Origin: an uncultured Paracoccaceae bacterium
Lineage (GTDB): Bacteria > Pseudomonadota > Alphaproteobacteria > Rhodobacterales > Rhodobacteraceae
DNA: 64,000 bases
Assembly (NCBI GenBank): GCA_947497185.1
Contig: CANMFL010000005.1
Location: forward strand, 310,001 to 374,000
Direction of reading: 5' to 3'
The notes under the pieces are model-generated. The model was given only the letters and a program-made list of their open reading frames with translations, ran no database searches and had not been told where the DNA came from. The position numbers and the translations under genes are program-made. Positions within the stretch are counted from its first letter, which is position 1. The number at the start of each line of letters is the position of its first letter. Of the stretch, positions 26,470 to 34,130 are shown in pieces.

Positions 26470-27600
26470 ATGACCTTGAATTTTGAACAACCGGGGCCGA
26501 TTGAAAAAGATTGGTCCGACGCGATTTCTCCGATTGAGGACATCATTGATGACGCCCGCAACGGTAAGATGTTTGTCCTCGTCGATCATGAAGATCGCGA
26601 AAACGAAGGCGATCTGGTGATTCCCGCGCAAATGGCGACTCCGGATGCTGTGAATTTTATGGCGACGCATGGCCGTGGCCTGATCTGTTTGACGCTGACG
26701 AGCGACCGCTTGGACGCGCTTGATTTGCCGCTGATGGCCGCACAGAATTCGTCGCGCCACGAGACCGCGTTTACCGTGTCGATCGAGGCTCGCGAGGGTG
26801 TGACGACTGGTATTTCCGCCGCTGACCGCGCCCACACCGTGGCCGTCGCGATTGATGCGAGCAAAGGTGCGGCTGATATCGCAACCCCCGGCCATGTGTT
26901 TCCGCTGCGTGCGCGTGACGGTGGTGTCTTGGTTCGTGCCGGTCATACCGAAGCCGCCGTTGATATTGCACGACTTGCAGGGCTGAACCCGTCGGGCGTG
27001 ATTTGTGAGATCATGAAAGACGACGGCGAAATGGCGCGTCTGCCTGATCTGGTCGCTTTCGCACAGTTACATGGCCTGAAAATCGGGACAATTTCCGATT
27101 TGATCGCGTATCGCCGCCGTCACGATAACCTTGTGCGGGTGCGGTCCGAAGAAGTGATTACCTCCGAGTTTGGTGGCGATTGGGACATGAAAGTCTATTC
27201 CGATCAGACCCACGGTGACGAGCATATCGTTCTGACCAAAGGGGACCTTTCGGGTGATGCGCCAGTGTTGGTGCGGATGCATGCCATGGACCCGATGTTG
27301 GACATTATCGGGACCGGTCCTAAAGGCCGTGCCGCTGAATTTAACCATGCCATGTCCGCTGTTGCCACCGAAGGGCGCGGTGTGGTTGTCTTGTTACGTG
27401 ACACCGCGATGAAGCTCGAAGTCGCTGACGAAGTGTCGCCCAAAACATTGCGGCAGTACGGGTTGGGGGCGCAAATCCTTAGCTCGCTCGGGCTGAATAA
27501 AATTGAATTGCTGACCAATTCACCGACGCCAAAAATCGTTGGGCTAGAGGCTTATGGCCTCGAAATCACTGGCACACGTAAAATTTCGGAGCTTGGTTAA
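26470..27600 (+). CDS. ribB: 3,4-dihydroxy-2-butanone 4-phosphate synthase with degenerate RibA-like domain
   Basis: This 376-residue protein makes the four-carbon precursor of riboflavin from ribulose 5-phosphate. The RibB domain covers about residues 15-215 (DHEDRENEGDLV, the acid motif; later HGRGLICL and HTEAAVDIARLAG). The C-terminal 150 residues align with GTP cyclohydrolase II, but the zinc-binding Cys-X10-Cys-X-Cys set of RibA is missing, so this half is probably inactive. This architecture is known as RibBX. A separate RibA must exist elsewhere. It is followed without a gap by ribH. Confidence 0.93.
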   Translation: MTLNFEQPGPIEKDWSDAISPIEDIIDDARNGKMFVLVDHEDRENEGDLVIPAQMATPDAVNFMATHGRGLICLTLTSDRLDALDLPLMAAQNSSRHETAFTVSIEAREGVTTGISAADRAHTVAVAIDASKGAADIATPGHVFPLRARDGGVLVRAGHTEAAVDIARLAGLNPSGVICEIMKDDGEMARLPDLVAFAQLHGLKIGTISDLIAYRRRHDNLVRVRSEEVITSEFGGDWDMKVYSDQTHGDEHIVLTKGDLSGDAPVLVRMHAMDPMLDIIGTGPKGRAAEFNHAMSAVATEGRGVVVLLRDTAMKLEVADEVSPKTLRQYGLGAQILSSLGLNKIELLTNSPTPKIVGLEAYGLEITGTRKISELG

Positions 27601-28133
27601 TGGCCGGTCCATCACACTACATCATGCCGCTACCGGAATTCGATAAACCGGTCAAAGTGCTGATCGTCGCGTCGCCTTATTACAAAGACCTGTCAGACCA
27701 CCAAATCGCAGGTGCCAAGGCCGAGATCGAAAAAGCGGGCGGCACTTGGGACATCGTAAACGTGCCCGGTGCGTTGGAAATTCCAACCGCGATTAGCATT
27801 GCTGAACGGATGAGTAACTTTGACGGATACGTGGCCCTTGGCTGTGTGATCCGTGGCGAGACGACGCATTACGACACCGTCTGCAACGATAGCTCGCGGG
27901 CGATCCAACTCTTGGGTCTGCAAGGCGTTTGTATCGGTAACGGTATCCTAACGGTTGAAAATTACGAGCAGGCGCAAGTGCGCGCTGACCCTGCAGATCA
28001 AAACAAAGGCGGCGGTGCGGCGCACGCGGCCTTGCACCTGATCGCACTCAGCCGTAAGTGGGGCCGTCCTGATAAGGGTATCGGGTTCACCAGCGACATA
28101 CTTCTCGCGCAGCAAGGCAAAACCACGGCATGA
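27600..28133 (+). CDS. ribH: 6,7-dimethyl-8-ribityllumazine synthase
   Basis: This 177-residue enzyme condenses the RibB product with the pyrimidinedione to form the riboflavin precursor. Family motifs are VPGALEIP near residues 55-62 and the GCVIRGETTHYD stretch with the catalytic His. The length is slightly above the usual 155-160 because of an N-terminal extension. The ATG at 27600 shares a base with the ribB stop, and the stop overlaps nusB by 4 nt, so the three genes are coupled. Confidence 0.95.
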   Translation: MAGPSHYIMPLPEFDKPVKVLIVASPYYKDLSDHQIAGAKAEIEKAGGTWDIVNVPGALEIPTAISIAERMSNFDGYVALGCVIRGETTHYDTVCNDSSRAIQLLGLQGVCIGNGILTVENYEQAQVRADPADQNKGGGAAHAALHLIALSRKWGRPDKGIGFTSDILLAQQGKTTA

Positions 28134-28597
28134 CCATTTCGAACAATCAACGGCGCAAGATGAAATCCGCAGCACGGCTTTATGCGGTGCAGGCATTGTT
28201 CCAGATGGAAGCATCGGGTCAGACTGTTGATCAGGTGATTGGCGAATTCAAAAACCACCGCTTTGGCGAGATTTTCGGCGACGATGAAATGCAAGAAGGC
28301 GATGTGGATACATTTCACGCGCTGATGGAATATGCCGTCGATAACCAAGCGGCAATTGACCAAATGACCGACCGTGCGTTGGTCGCCAAATGGCCGATTG
28401 GGCGGATCGACCCGACATTGCGGGCGTTGTTTCGGGCGGCTGGTGCTGAACTGAACTTGAAAGACACGCCGCCAAAGGTTGTGATCGTCGAGTTCGTGCA
28501 AGTCGCCGAAGCCTTTGCGCCAGAAAGCAAAGAAGCCAAATTCGTGAACGCGGTGCTGGACCACATGGCACGCGAAGCGCGGCCAGAACTTTTCTAA
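28130..28597 (+). CDS. nusB: Transcription antitermination factor NusB
   Basis: This 155-residue all-helical RNA-binding protein pairs with S10 (NusE) on boxA during rRNA transcription. The N-terminal RRKMKSAARLYAVQALFQME is the family start, and the C-terminal VVIVEFVQVAEAF and FVNAVLD segments correspond to the conserved PYKVVINEAVELAK-FVNGVLD region. The ribH-nusB link is widespread in bacteria. No terminator with a clear U-run is seen before the next gene. Confidence 0.95.
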   Translation: MTISNNQRRKMKSAARLYAVQALFQMEASGQTVDQVIGEFKNHRFGEIFGDDEMQEGDVDTFHALMEYAVDNQAAIDQMTDRALVAKWPIGRIDPTLRALFRAAGAELNLKDTPPKVVIVEFVQVAEAFAPESKEAKFVNAVLDHMAREARPELF

Positions 28598-28705
28598 GTT
28601 TGGTCAACCGTAAGATCGCAATATCCTGGAAATTTCTGCGTGGATTAACCTCGCCCTCATCTTTGTTCGCTAAACACAGGCAACAATGTGAGACGAGGAG
28701 TATCC

Positions 28706-29029
28706 ATGCTCAAAGCTGTAGTTGCCCTATTTTTAACGATCATCGCAGGCCCTACCTTTGCGGACGGGGTGTCATCAGGTGCGTTGTCTGAACCCACCGT
28801 GGTGCCGATCATTCGCGCCCCTGCGCCTGCGTTACAGGCCCCGTTGGTGGCCCCGATGCGGATTACCCAGACCCAGCGGGGGCAGGGGTATTGCCACAAC
28901 AGTCAGAACCCCGGACCCACGGAAAGTCTCTATGGCTACGAGGTCAAACTCGCCTGCGACCATATTCTGGTCGGTGCTGGCATTCTTGGGGTGATGTTCA
29001 TGCTCGGCGCGTCGTCTTCGACGAATTAG
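28706..29029 (+). CDS. Small secreted or membrane protein of unknown function
   Basis: This 107-residue protein is not recognised. A signal peptide is likely (MLKAVVALFLTIIAGPTFA), then a proline-rich segment (about 25-50), two cysteines (in GYCHNSQN and LACDHI), and a C-terminal hydrophobic helix (HILVGAGILGVMFMLGAS). The ATG at 28706 has GAGGAG 5 nt upstream; an earlier in-frame start at 28688 has no ribosome site. The transcript would run into the structured 29030-29336 region. Confidence 0.65.
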   Translation: MLKAVVALFLTIIAGPTFADGVSSGALSEPTVVPIIRAPAPALQAPLVAPMRITQTQRGQGYCHNSQNPGPTESLYGYEVKLACDHILVGAGILGVMFMLGASSSTN

Positions 29030-29336
29030 CGCGGGGCAAAGGTGGCGAGAACCGCAGCAACCGTAGGGGGTTTATTCCCGAGGACCTGTATGTACAGGTG
29101 GGCGCCAGATAACTGAACCAGGGCTCAGACAGAGCCAGCTCCCTCGGATTTGCTTAAGGCCACTGGAATGTAACCGCCCAAAACACGAGAAGAGCAGAAG
29201 CTCGCCACTGCTTGAGATAGGGCGCACAGTCGGTCACGACAAGGGGGCGTAGCGCGAAACGGTAAAGAAATCGTCGATGTACGACAGGGACGTGTATTGG
29301 CGACCGCAGTATTCACGCTGGTCGATACACAGAAAA
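29030..29336. other. Gene-free 307-nt region with RNA-like inverted repeats
   Basis: No gene is supported here. GTGGCGAG (29042-29049) pairs with CTCGCCAC (29201-29208), enclosing ACCTGTA-TG-TACAGGT (29084-29099) and GGCTC-AGACA-GAGCC (near 29122-29136). Short frames on the minus strand (29125-29340) have no start or homology support. It may hold a structured RNA on the plus strand or the 3' region of the small gene upstream. It lacks tmRNA tag, RNase P and 6S hallmarks. Confidence 0.4.
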
Positions 29337-29368
29337 CCAAAAAGGCGGCAGCACCAGCTACCGCCTTT
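29337..29368 (-). terminator. Intrinsic terminator of the DUF481 gene
   Basis: On the minus strand AAAGGCGG pairs with CCGCCTTT across a 12-nt loop and is followed by TTGGTTTT. A second hairpin, GCTCGGATC/GATCCGAGC at 29371-29399, stands between it and the gene. Confidence 0.82.
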
Positions 29369-29414
29369 AAGCTCGGATCGATCGTCCAAAGATCCGAGCT
29401 TTCCTTGGACAGGA

Positions 29415-30251
29415 TTAGTTGAAGTTATACACGACTGAAACGCCGAGTGTGTTCTTCGCATCGCTGAAATCTTCGTCGATTGCATCGTCGAATGCTGTCG
29501 CGAGGCTAGTACGCAGAACCAGTTCGTTGTTCAGAGCAACGTTCAATGCCAATTCGTTGGACACTGTTGTTGAGAACTCAGAGTAGATCACGTCTGTGTC
29601 GTTTGTCAGGTAGCTCGTGTCTGTCAGGCTACGGAAGTAGTTAGAGGAAACGGCAGCAGCTGCTTCTTCAACACGGTCTTGACCAACAACGTCAGCAATA
29701 CGGTAGCCTGGGCCAACTTGAATAGACCACTGGGATGCGTTGCTGTTCAGGATACGGTAACCAACACCAGCACCAACGAAGATGTCTTGTGTTGTTTCGC
29801 CATCTGTTTCAGCCAAACGGTCGAATGCGAGGTCAGCTTTGGCGAAACCAAAGAATGCATCGCTAAAGTTACGACGGTAGTCAACGCCAGCCAACAGCTG
29901 GTTTTCTGTTTCTGTGCCGTCGTCTTCGCCGTAGATGAAGCTAGCAGTCGCATCGATGCCGTTCACGCCGTCGAATGTGCCGTAACGCAAGCCAATGCCC
30001 AGATCAGAAGATGTTACGCCATCTTCGGATGTGGATGTGCCGCGCAATGAAAGCGAGCCATATGCGCCAACTTCACGGCCTTCGGTGCCGAATGTGAATG
30101 TTTCACGCTCAGCTGCGTCTTCGATCGCTTCGTCAAGATCGTCCAACGCGTCGGATGTGCGGTCTTGGTTTGTGAACGCGGAAGTTTGGGCAAAACCTGC
30201 GTTAGCGATCAATGCAGCGGCGGCAGCCACAATAAAGATATTCGTTTTCAT
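29415..30251 (-). CDS. DUF481 outer-membrane beta-barrel protein (YdiY-like)
   Basis: This 278-residue protein has a signal peptide (MKTNIFIVAAAAALIANAGFA) and alternating beta-strand pattern ending in aromatic VVYNFN, the usual outer-membrane C-terminal signature (final residue Asn). The pattern fits DUF481, to which the salt-induced YdiY belongs. An acidic segment (LDDLDEAIEDAAERE, about residues 36-50) may lie in the periplasm. Codon choice appears biased toward preferred codons, suggesting high expression. Two tandem hairpins terminate it. Function is unknown beyond a barrel in the outer membrane. Confidence 0.8.
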   Translation of the reverse strand: MKTNIFIVAAAAALIANAGFAQTSAFTNQDRTSDALDDLDEAIEDAAERETFTFGTEGREVGAYGSLSLRGTSTSEDGVTSSDLGIGLRYGTFDGVNGIDATASFIYGEDDGTETENQLLAGVDYRRNFSDAFFGFAKADLAFDRLAETDGETTQDIFVGAGVGYRILNSNASQWSIQVGPGYRIADVVGQDRVEEAAAAVSSNYFRSLTDTSYLTNDTDVIYSEFSTTVSNELALNVALNNELVLRTSLATAFDDAIDEDFSDAKNTLGVSVVYNFN

Positions 30252-30386
30252 GGGGATTAATCCTTTCCCAATAGAATGAACCGTCCTGTCCTAGGTACGG
30301 GTGCATCTCTGCTGGGAGAGGAGATATTGAACTATGAAGTATTTGTGAAATTCAAAATAATTGAGGTTAAGCCGATTTTTGCTCAC

Positions 30387-31337
30387 CTATAGGCGGATGA
30401 TGTCCACCTCACTTTTTTCCCCTAGAATGTCAGTGGTTGCATCACCGTTAAGTAATGCAAGCTGACCCAACACAGCATCACCATCTGCTTCGGCGTGCGA
30501 AGAAACCAGCTTTAGTTTCGCCAGCGCCATGTCGCGCACCTCTGCATTCATGTCATTACGCCAAACGGCCCAGACTGGGTAGGGGAAGCGTGGGGCGTCG
30601 GCGACAAGATGCAAGTGCCCGCTATCTAGATACTTTTTGACATAGCGAGCGGGCAAATATGCGGCGGATTTACGGTTAATTACGTAATCTGCGACCATCG
30701 CACCCAACGAAAACGTCAGACCCGGATTGGTCAGATCTGGCAGCGCAATCGCATGGGCCCCGACAAATTCCGGTCCCCAGTCAACGAATACGTAACGCCC
30801 CTTCAGGTCGCACGATGTCGCGTTTTTCCACGACGCGACAAGCACTAATTCTTCCTCCAGCACCATGTCCGCCGTTAATCCGGGGCGTAGATGGGGTGTG
30901 TAAAGAAGACACACTTGTGTGATTCCCTCGATCAGAAAGCGCGTAAGGCGGTCGGGCATCCCTAACTCGGCTCGAATATTCAGGTCAGGCATCGCGGTTT
31001 GCATCTGGTCAATCCAGCGAAACCCCAAGCGCGGCCAAAGCGAATATTGTGCACCGACCGAAATGCTACGACTAAAACCTTCGGGAATGGCGACTTGTTG
31101 GCGTGCCTCTTCCCAAACTCGGATCATCGCGAGGGCATACCGTTCAAATTCGCGTCCTGCTGGCGTCAGTTCCGCACCGGATTTTGAACGGGTGAACATA
31201 GGTTTGCCCAGCGAATCTTCTAAACGTTGAATACGCAGGGATACCGCCGATTGCGTGACATACAGACGGTCAGACGCCGAGACGAATGATCCGGTGGCCG
31301 CGACTTCGAGAAATGTTTTGAGCAGGGTAATATCCAT
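30387..31337 (-). CDS. LysR-family transcriptional regulator
   Basis: This 316-residue regulator has an N-terminal winged helix-turn-helix (residues 1-60; LLKTFLEVAATGSFVSASDRL, then TQSAVSLRIQRLE) and an effector domain typical of the family (about 90-290). The ATG at 31337 begins the canonical first helix; a further in-frame ATG at 31361 adds only eight unconserved residues. It is divergent from mmcB, with 127 nt between starts. The usual neighbour target rule would point to mmcB, but that gene is a core repair gene, so the true target is uncertain. Confidence 0.9.
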   Translation of the reverse strand: MDITLLKTFLEVAATGSFVSASDRLYVTQSAVSLRIQRLEDSLGKPMFTRSKSGAELTPAGREFERYALAMIRVWEEARQQVAIPEGFSRSISVGAQYSLWPRLGFRWIDQMQTAMPDLNIRAELGMPDRLTRFLIEGITQVCLLYTPHLRPGLTADMVLEEELVLVASWKNATSCDLKGRYVFVDWGPEFVGAHAIALPDLTNPGLTFSLGAMVADYVINRKSAAYLPARYVKKYLDSGHLHLVADAPRFPYPVWAVWRNDMNAEVRDMALAKLKLVSSHAEADGDAVLGQLALLNGDATTDILGEKSEVDIIRL

Positions 31338-31464
31338 GTGCGGATCATGAGTAAAAGTCATGTCTGAGGCAAATATTATTTGCCACACTCAGCTTAAGCG
31401 CGAGTAGGGCCGGGGCGCACTGGCAGGTCTTGATCTTTGTTCACCTAATGTTCATCTTTGGGTG

Positions 31465-31935
31465 ATGTATGATGAGACAACACCACCGCCGATGATGCCC
31501 GGACAACTGCTTGCCCGCGGCGTGTGCAGACATCTGCGCAGTCATGATTTTGTAAGTGTGGAGGAACTCGTGCCAACCCGCGGTTTGCGGGTGGATGTCA
31601 TGGCTTTGGGCCCGAAAGGTGAAATATGGATTATCGAATGCAAATCATCTCGGGCAGATTTTCTATCGGACCAAAAGTGGGAAGGGTATTTGCCGTGGTG
31701 TGACCGCTTCTTCTGGGCGGTTGATATCGACTTTCCGACAGAATTGCTGCCCGATGATAGCGGTTTGATTATCGCGGACGCTTATAACGCCGAGATCATT
31801 CGAACCGGTCCCGAATCCAAACTGACAGCGCCGCGCCGCAAAGTCATGCTACAAAAATTTGCACGCCATGCTGCGATCCGGGCGCAAGCTGCCCGTGATC
31901 CACGTCCCGGTTTGATCGGAACGTTACGCGACTAG
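31465..31935 (+). CDS. mmcB: MmcB-family DNA repair protein (nuclease-like)
   Basis: This 156-residue protein matches MmcB, named in Caulobacter for mitomycin C sensitivity. A PD-(D/E)XK-like core is visible: TRGLRVDVMALGPKGEIWIIECKSSRADF includes the D and the ExK pair near residues 45-60, followed by WCDRFFWAVD. This suggests a nuclease or nuclease-derived fold acting on DNA lesions. The start is ATG 31465, with an alternative GTG 3 nt earlier. It converges on the DUF6324 gene with a 4-nt gap. Confidence 0.87.
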   Translation: MYDETTPPPMMPGQLLARGVCRHLRSHDFVSVEELVPTRGLRVDVMALGPKGEIWIIECKSSRADFLSDQKWEGYLPWCDRFFWAVDIDFPTELLPDDSGLIIADAYNAEIIRTGPESKLTAPRRKVMLQKFARHAAIRAQAARDPRPGLIGTLRD

Positions 31936-31939
31936 GTCA

Positions 31940-32131
31940 CTATTTTTTGCTGATCACGCGTGCAGCCATTGCCGCTGCTTTGATCTCTTCGGCGATGTCA
32001 TCGGCCTCTGAAGGGTCAAAATCCATAGGAATTTCAATGCCTGTGCCTTCGATGAACAAACGAACCATGCCCTGATCGGTCGGCCCGATTTGCAGATTTG
32101 CTTCGATATTGCTTTCGTCGTTGATACCCAT
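31940..32131 (-). CDS. DUF6324 family small protein
   Basis: This 63-residue acidic cytoplasmic protein matches a Rhodobacterales family of unknown function (MGINDESNIEANLQIGPT start; DFDPSEADDIAEEIKAAA near the end). The ATG at 32131 is preceded by GGAGGG at 6 nt, whereas the frame upstream has no other ribosome site. No motif suggests an activity. Confidence 0.75.
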   Translation of the reverse strand: MGINDESNIEANLQIGPTDQGMVRLFIEGTGIEIPMDFDPSEADDIAEEIKAAAMAARVISKK

Positions 32132-32236
32132 TGGGAACCCTCCATTTGCGTTTTTCTGACGTAGCCTGATGAGATGCATTTTGGCAAGACTAGACCCCTT
32201 GCAATCGTCGCGGACCCGCGTTAAATCCCCCTCAGT

Positions 32237-32313
32237 GCCGCCTTAGCTCAGTTGGTTAGAGCGCCTGATTGTGGATCAGGAGGTCCCTGGTTCGAGACCA
32301 GGAGGTGGTACCA
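32237..32313 (+). tRNA. tRNA-His (GTG)
   Basis: This 77-nt tRNA has an encoded CCA. The anticodon GTG is in the loop of CCTGATT-GTG-GATCAGG. The acceptor stem GCCGCCT pairs with AGGTGGT including a G1-U72 wobble, and the discriminator is A73. There is no G at position -1 (the base is T), the atypical arrangement known for alphaproteobacterial tRNA-His and its divergent HisRS. Confidence 0.96.
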
Positions 32314-32614
32314 TCCCCCCCTAATTTTGATGCTAGCAGTGGTGTTCAGGCGCTGAAGTGCTGATTTTATTGGGAAAAATGGGTGTTCAGTTGGATTGCG
32401 CGATTAGAGTCGCGCGGCGATACGAAAAGCGGCCATCGCGACATCAGTTTTTCAACAGCGTCAAGAATGTGATTCTCTAACGCCAGCGATCAAAACAATT
32501 CGGTAGCTAAAAACTGCGAATCAAAGAAGCGCAGCAGCGCATCTAAAGAGACCCTTAATTGATGAAAAATTGATTTTCTTAAGGGCATCTTTAGATGCAA
32601 TCACTCTGCGTGAA
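32314..32614. other. Gene-free region between tRNA-His and tRNA-Tyr
   Basis: No coding region is supported in these 301 nt. It contains GGTGTTCAG twice about 41 nt apart (near 32340 and 32381) and a long imperfect hairpin at 32539-32598. Both tRNAs point into it, a typical landing place for integrated elements, but no integrase remains. Confidence 0.5.
32539..32598. repeat. Long inverted repeat, 20-bp arms
   Basis: The left arm (32539-32558) and right arm (32579-32598) begin and end with GCATCTAAAG and CTTTAGATGC. They pair over 20 bp with two mismatches around a 20-nt AT-rich loop. It lies 17 nt beyond the 3' end of tRNA-Tyr. It could terminate that transcript, although no U-run follows, or be a relic of a small mobile element. 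Confidence 0.6.
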
Positions 32615-32698
32615 TGGTGGGCGACCCTGGAATCGAACCAGGCGTGAGTCGCCTCGAGGGAGTTACAGTCCCCTGCCACACCTTGCGGCCTGTCGCCC
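32615..32698 (-). tRNA. tRNA-Tyr (GTA)
   Basis: This 84-nt class II tRNA has a long variable arm. The acceptor GGGCGAC pairs perfectly with GTCGCCC, followed by A and an encoded CCA (32615-32617 on the complement). The anticodon GTA lies in GGGGACT-GTA-ACTCCC. Confidence 0.96.
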
Positions 32699-32821
32699 AC
32701 TAGGCGGCTGATTACCTACGCCTCACCATGCCGTCAACCGCAAAACGCCACTCTTTTGCACCCCTTCACAGTTTGTTTGGAACGCGGTAGTCAGCGTGGT
32801 CTCAAAGCGTCAGGAAAACAG

Positions 32822-33613
32822 ATGAAAAAGCCAAAGTGGGTCGTCGCAAAAGAACAAGCCAAAAGGGTGGCGGCGAATGAAACCGTTTGGTTATTTGGTC
32901 TGCATGCGGTGCGTGATGCGTTGGAAAACCCGAAACGGGAAAAATTGCGGCTCGTTGTGACGCGCAACGCGATGGACAAACTGGCCGAAGCGATTGCTGG
33001 CGCTGATATTGAGCCCGAAATCTCTGATCCGCGTAAATTTGCAGCGCCGCTTGATCCGCAATCGGTTCACCAAGGTGCTGCGCTCGAAGTGAAGCCGTTG
33101 GACTGGGGCTCAATCGAAGAAATCGCCGTAGGTGATGGCCAAAATAACGCATCTGCGGGCCCACCGCGTATTGTTTTACTCGACCGTGTCACCGACCCCC
33201 ATAATGTCGGCGCGATTCTGCGGTCTGCCGAAGTCTTTGGTGCACGTGCCGTCGTGGCCATGAACCGTCATGCGGCCCCCGAAACGGGCGCTCTGGCCAA
33301 GACGGCCAGTGGTGCGCTGGAACGCCAGCCTTATGTGCGGGTACGCAATCTGGCGGATACGATGGTCGCGCTCAAGGACATGGGCTACCTCGTGCTTGGC
33401 TTGGACGAGACAGCCGAGCAGACAATTGCGCAAGCTGTTGAAGGTAAACGTGACCGCGCAATCGCGCTTGTTATGGGCGCCGAAGGGCCGGGTTTGCGTG
33501 AAAAGACGTTAGAGACCTGCGACGAATTGGTCAAAATCGACTTTGCAGGTGGATTTGGGTCGCTCAACGTCTCAAATGCGGCGGCCGTCGCCCTATATGC
33601 AGCTAAGGGTTAA
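32822..33613 (+). CDS. rlmB: 23S rRNA (guanosine-2'-O)-methyltransferase RlmB
   Basis: This 263-residue SpoU-class methyltransferase modifies 23S rRNA (G2251 in E. coli) from S-adenosylmethionine. An N-terminal substrate-binding domain (VWLFGLHAVRDALENP) precedes the knotted catalytic domain with the three SpoU motifs: DRVTDPHNVGAILRSAE, IALVMGAEGPGL and FGSLNVSNAAAVALY. The ATG at 32822 is chosen because AGGA stands just upstream and the N-terminus is Lys-rich as usual. Confidence 0.94.
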   Translation: MKKPKWVVAKEQAKRVAANETVWLFGLHAVRDALENPKREKLRLVVTRNAMDKLAEAIAGADIEPEISDPRKFAAPLDPQSVHQGAALEVKPLDWGSIEEIAVGDGQNNASAGPPRIVLLDRVTDPHNVGAILRSAEVFGARAVVAMNRHAAPETGALAKTASGALERQPYVRVRNLADTMVALKDMGYLVLGLDETAEQTIAQAVEGKRDRAIALVMGAEGPGLREKTLETCDELVKIDFAGGFGSLNVSNAAAVALYAAKG

Positions 33614-33631
33614 GAACTTAGGGGCGGCGCG

Positions 33632-33943
33632 ATGACGATCACGAAAGTTGCAACTTGCTGTTATTGCGGGACAAGAGCGGCGCTGGTTTTGCGTGGCAAG
33701 GACCGTCACGAGCTAAGTTGTAGCAGCTGCGGCGCTCCGCTTCATGTGTTAAAAATCCTACCGTCACAGCCAGTCGCGGCGTCGCCCCAAAAGGCGGTGT
33801 CGCATCGGCCAAAGTCAAAGCACGTTGCGAAATACGAGCAAGGTAAACACCGCGTTAAACCAGGAAAACGCCGTAAATCCAAAAGCCTAGGGCGCAAGAT
33901 CTGGTCAGAGGTCTGGGACGTCGTTGAAGACATCTTTGACTGA
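33632..33943 (+). CDS. Zinc-ribbon small protein of unknown function
   Basis: This 103-residue protein has a CYCG...CSSCG pair of CxxC-type knuckles (residues 10-34) forming a probable zinc ribbon, a proline-rich linker, a strongly basic segment (about 60-88; HRVKPGKRRKSK) and an acidic C-terminal helix (EVWDVVEDIFD). The basic part suggests nucleic-acid contact. It follows rlmB by 18 nt and is probably co-transcribed. Confidence 0.72.
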   Translation: MTITKVATCCYCGTRAALVLRGKDRHELSCSSCGAPLHVLKILPSQPVAASPQKAVSHRPKSKHVAKYEQGKHRVKPGKRRKSKSLGRKIWSEVWDVVEDIFD

Positions 33944-33984
33944 CGCCTGCTGTTAAGGCTGTGTTCACATTTTGATGATCAACT

Positions 33985-34012
33985 CTTGCATAGGCGAATG
34001 TGACCCCCAGAT
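33985..34012 (+). promoter_or_regulatory. Sigma-32-like promoter of a predicted sRNA
   Basis: CTTGCA (33985-33990) and CCCCAGAT (34005-34012) are separated by 14 nt. They match the CTTGAA/CCCCATNT consensus at 5 of 6 and 6 of 7 defined positions. Transcription would begin near 34019. Confidence 0.55.
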
Positions 34013-34018
34013 TCGTTA

Positions 34019-34102
34019 CAGAGACACGCACTTGGAACCTGCCTGTCTGTCTTCTGTCCCTCGTTCCAAACTTGCGCTCGGGTTTGACCTGAGCGCTTTT
34101 TT
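34019..34102 (+). ncRNA. Predicted trans-acting small RNA
   Basis: A transcript of about 84 nt is predicted from the promoter to the terminator. It would have a hairpin TTGGAAC/GTTCCAA (34032-34038, 34063-34069) exposing a 24-nt pyrimidine-rich loop with TGTCCCTC, then a 9-bp terminator hairpin with a U-run. No open reading frame fits. The C/U-rich loop next to a stress-type promoter resembles Rhodobacter stress sRNAs, but no family was recognised. It ends 28 nt before the CoA-binding gene, so it might be a terminated leader instead. Confidence 0.6.
34074..34102 (+). terminator. Intrinsic terminator of the predicted sRNA
   Basis: GCGCTCGGG (34074-34082) pairs with CCTGAGCGC (34088-34096) over 9 bp with one G-U pair and a 5-nt loop, followed by six T. 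Confidence 0.88.
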
Positions 34103-34130
34103 CTTGAGGAATCGCAGCGTAGGGTAGGGC

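Noticed and set aside
29042-29208. tmRNA, 6S RNA or cobalamin riboswitch in the DUF481 intergenic region (GGCCACTGG resembles part of a B12 element).
   Set aside because: No tag-peptide codons, no B12-box (AGTCAGGAGACC-like) and no 6S gene neighbours. Only an unnamed structured region is reported.
29125-29340. A 71-residue minus-strand frame behind the DUF481 gene.
   Set aside because: It begins inside the DUF481 terminator, has no ribosome site and many Cys/Arg/Ser residues typical of chance frames.
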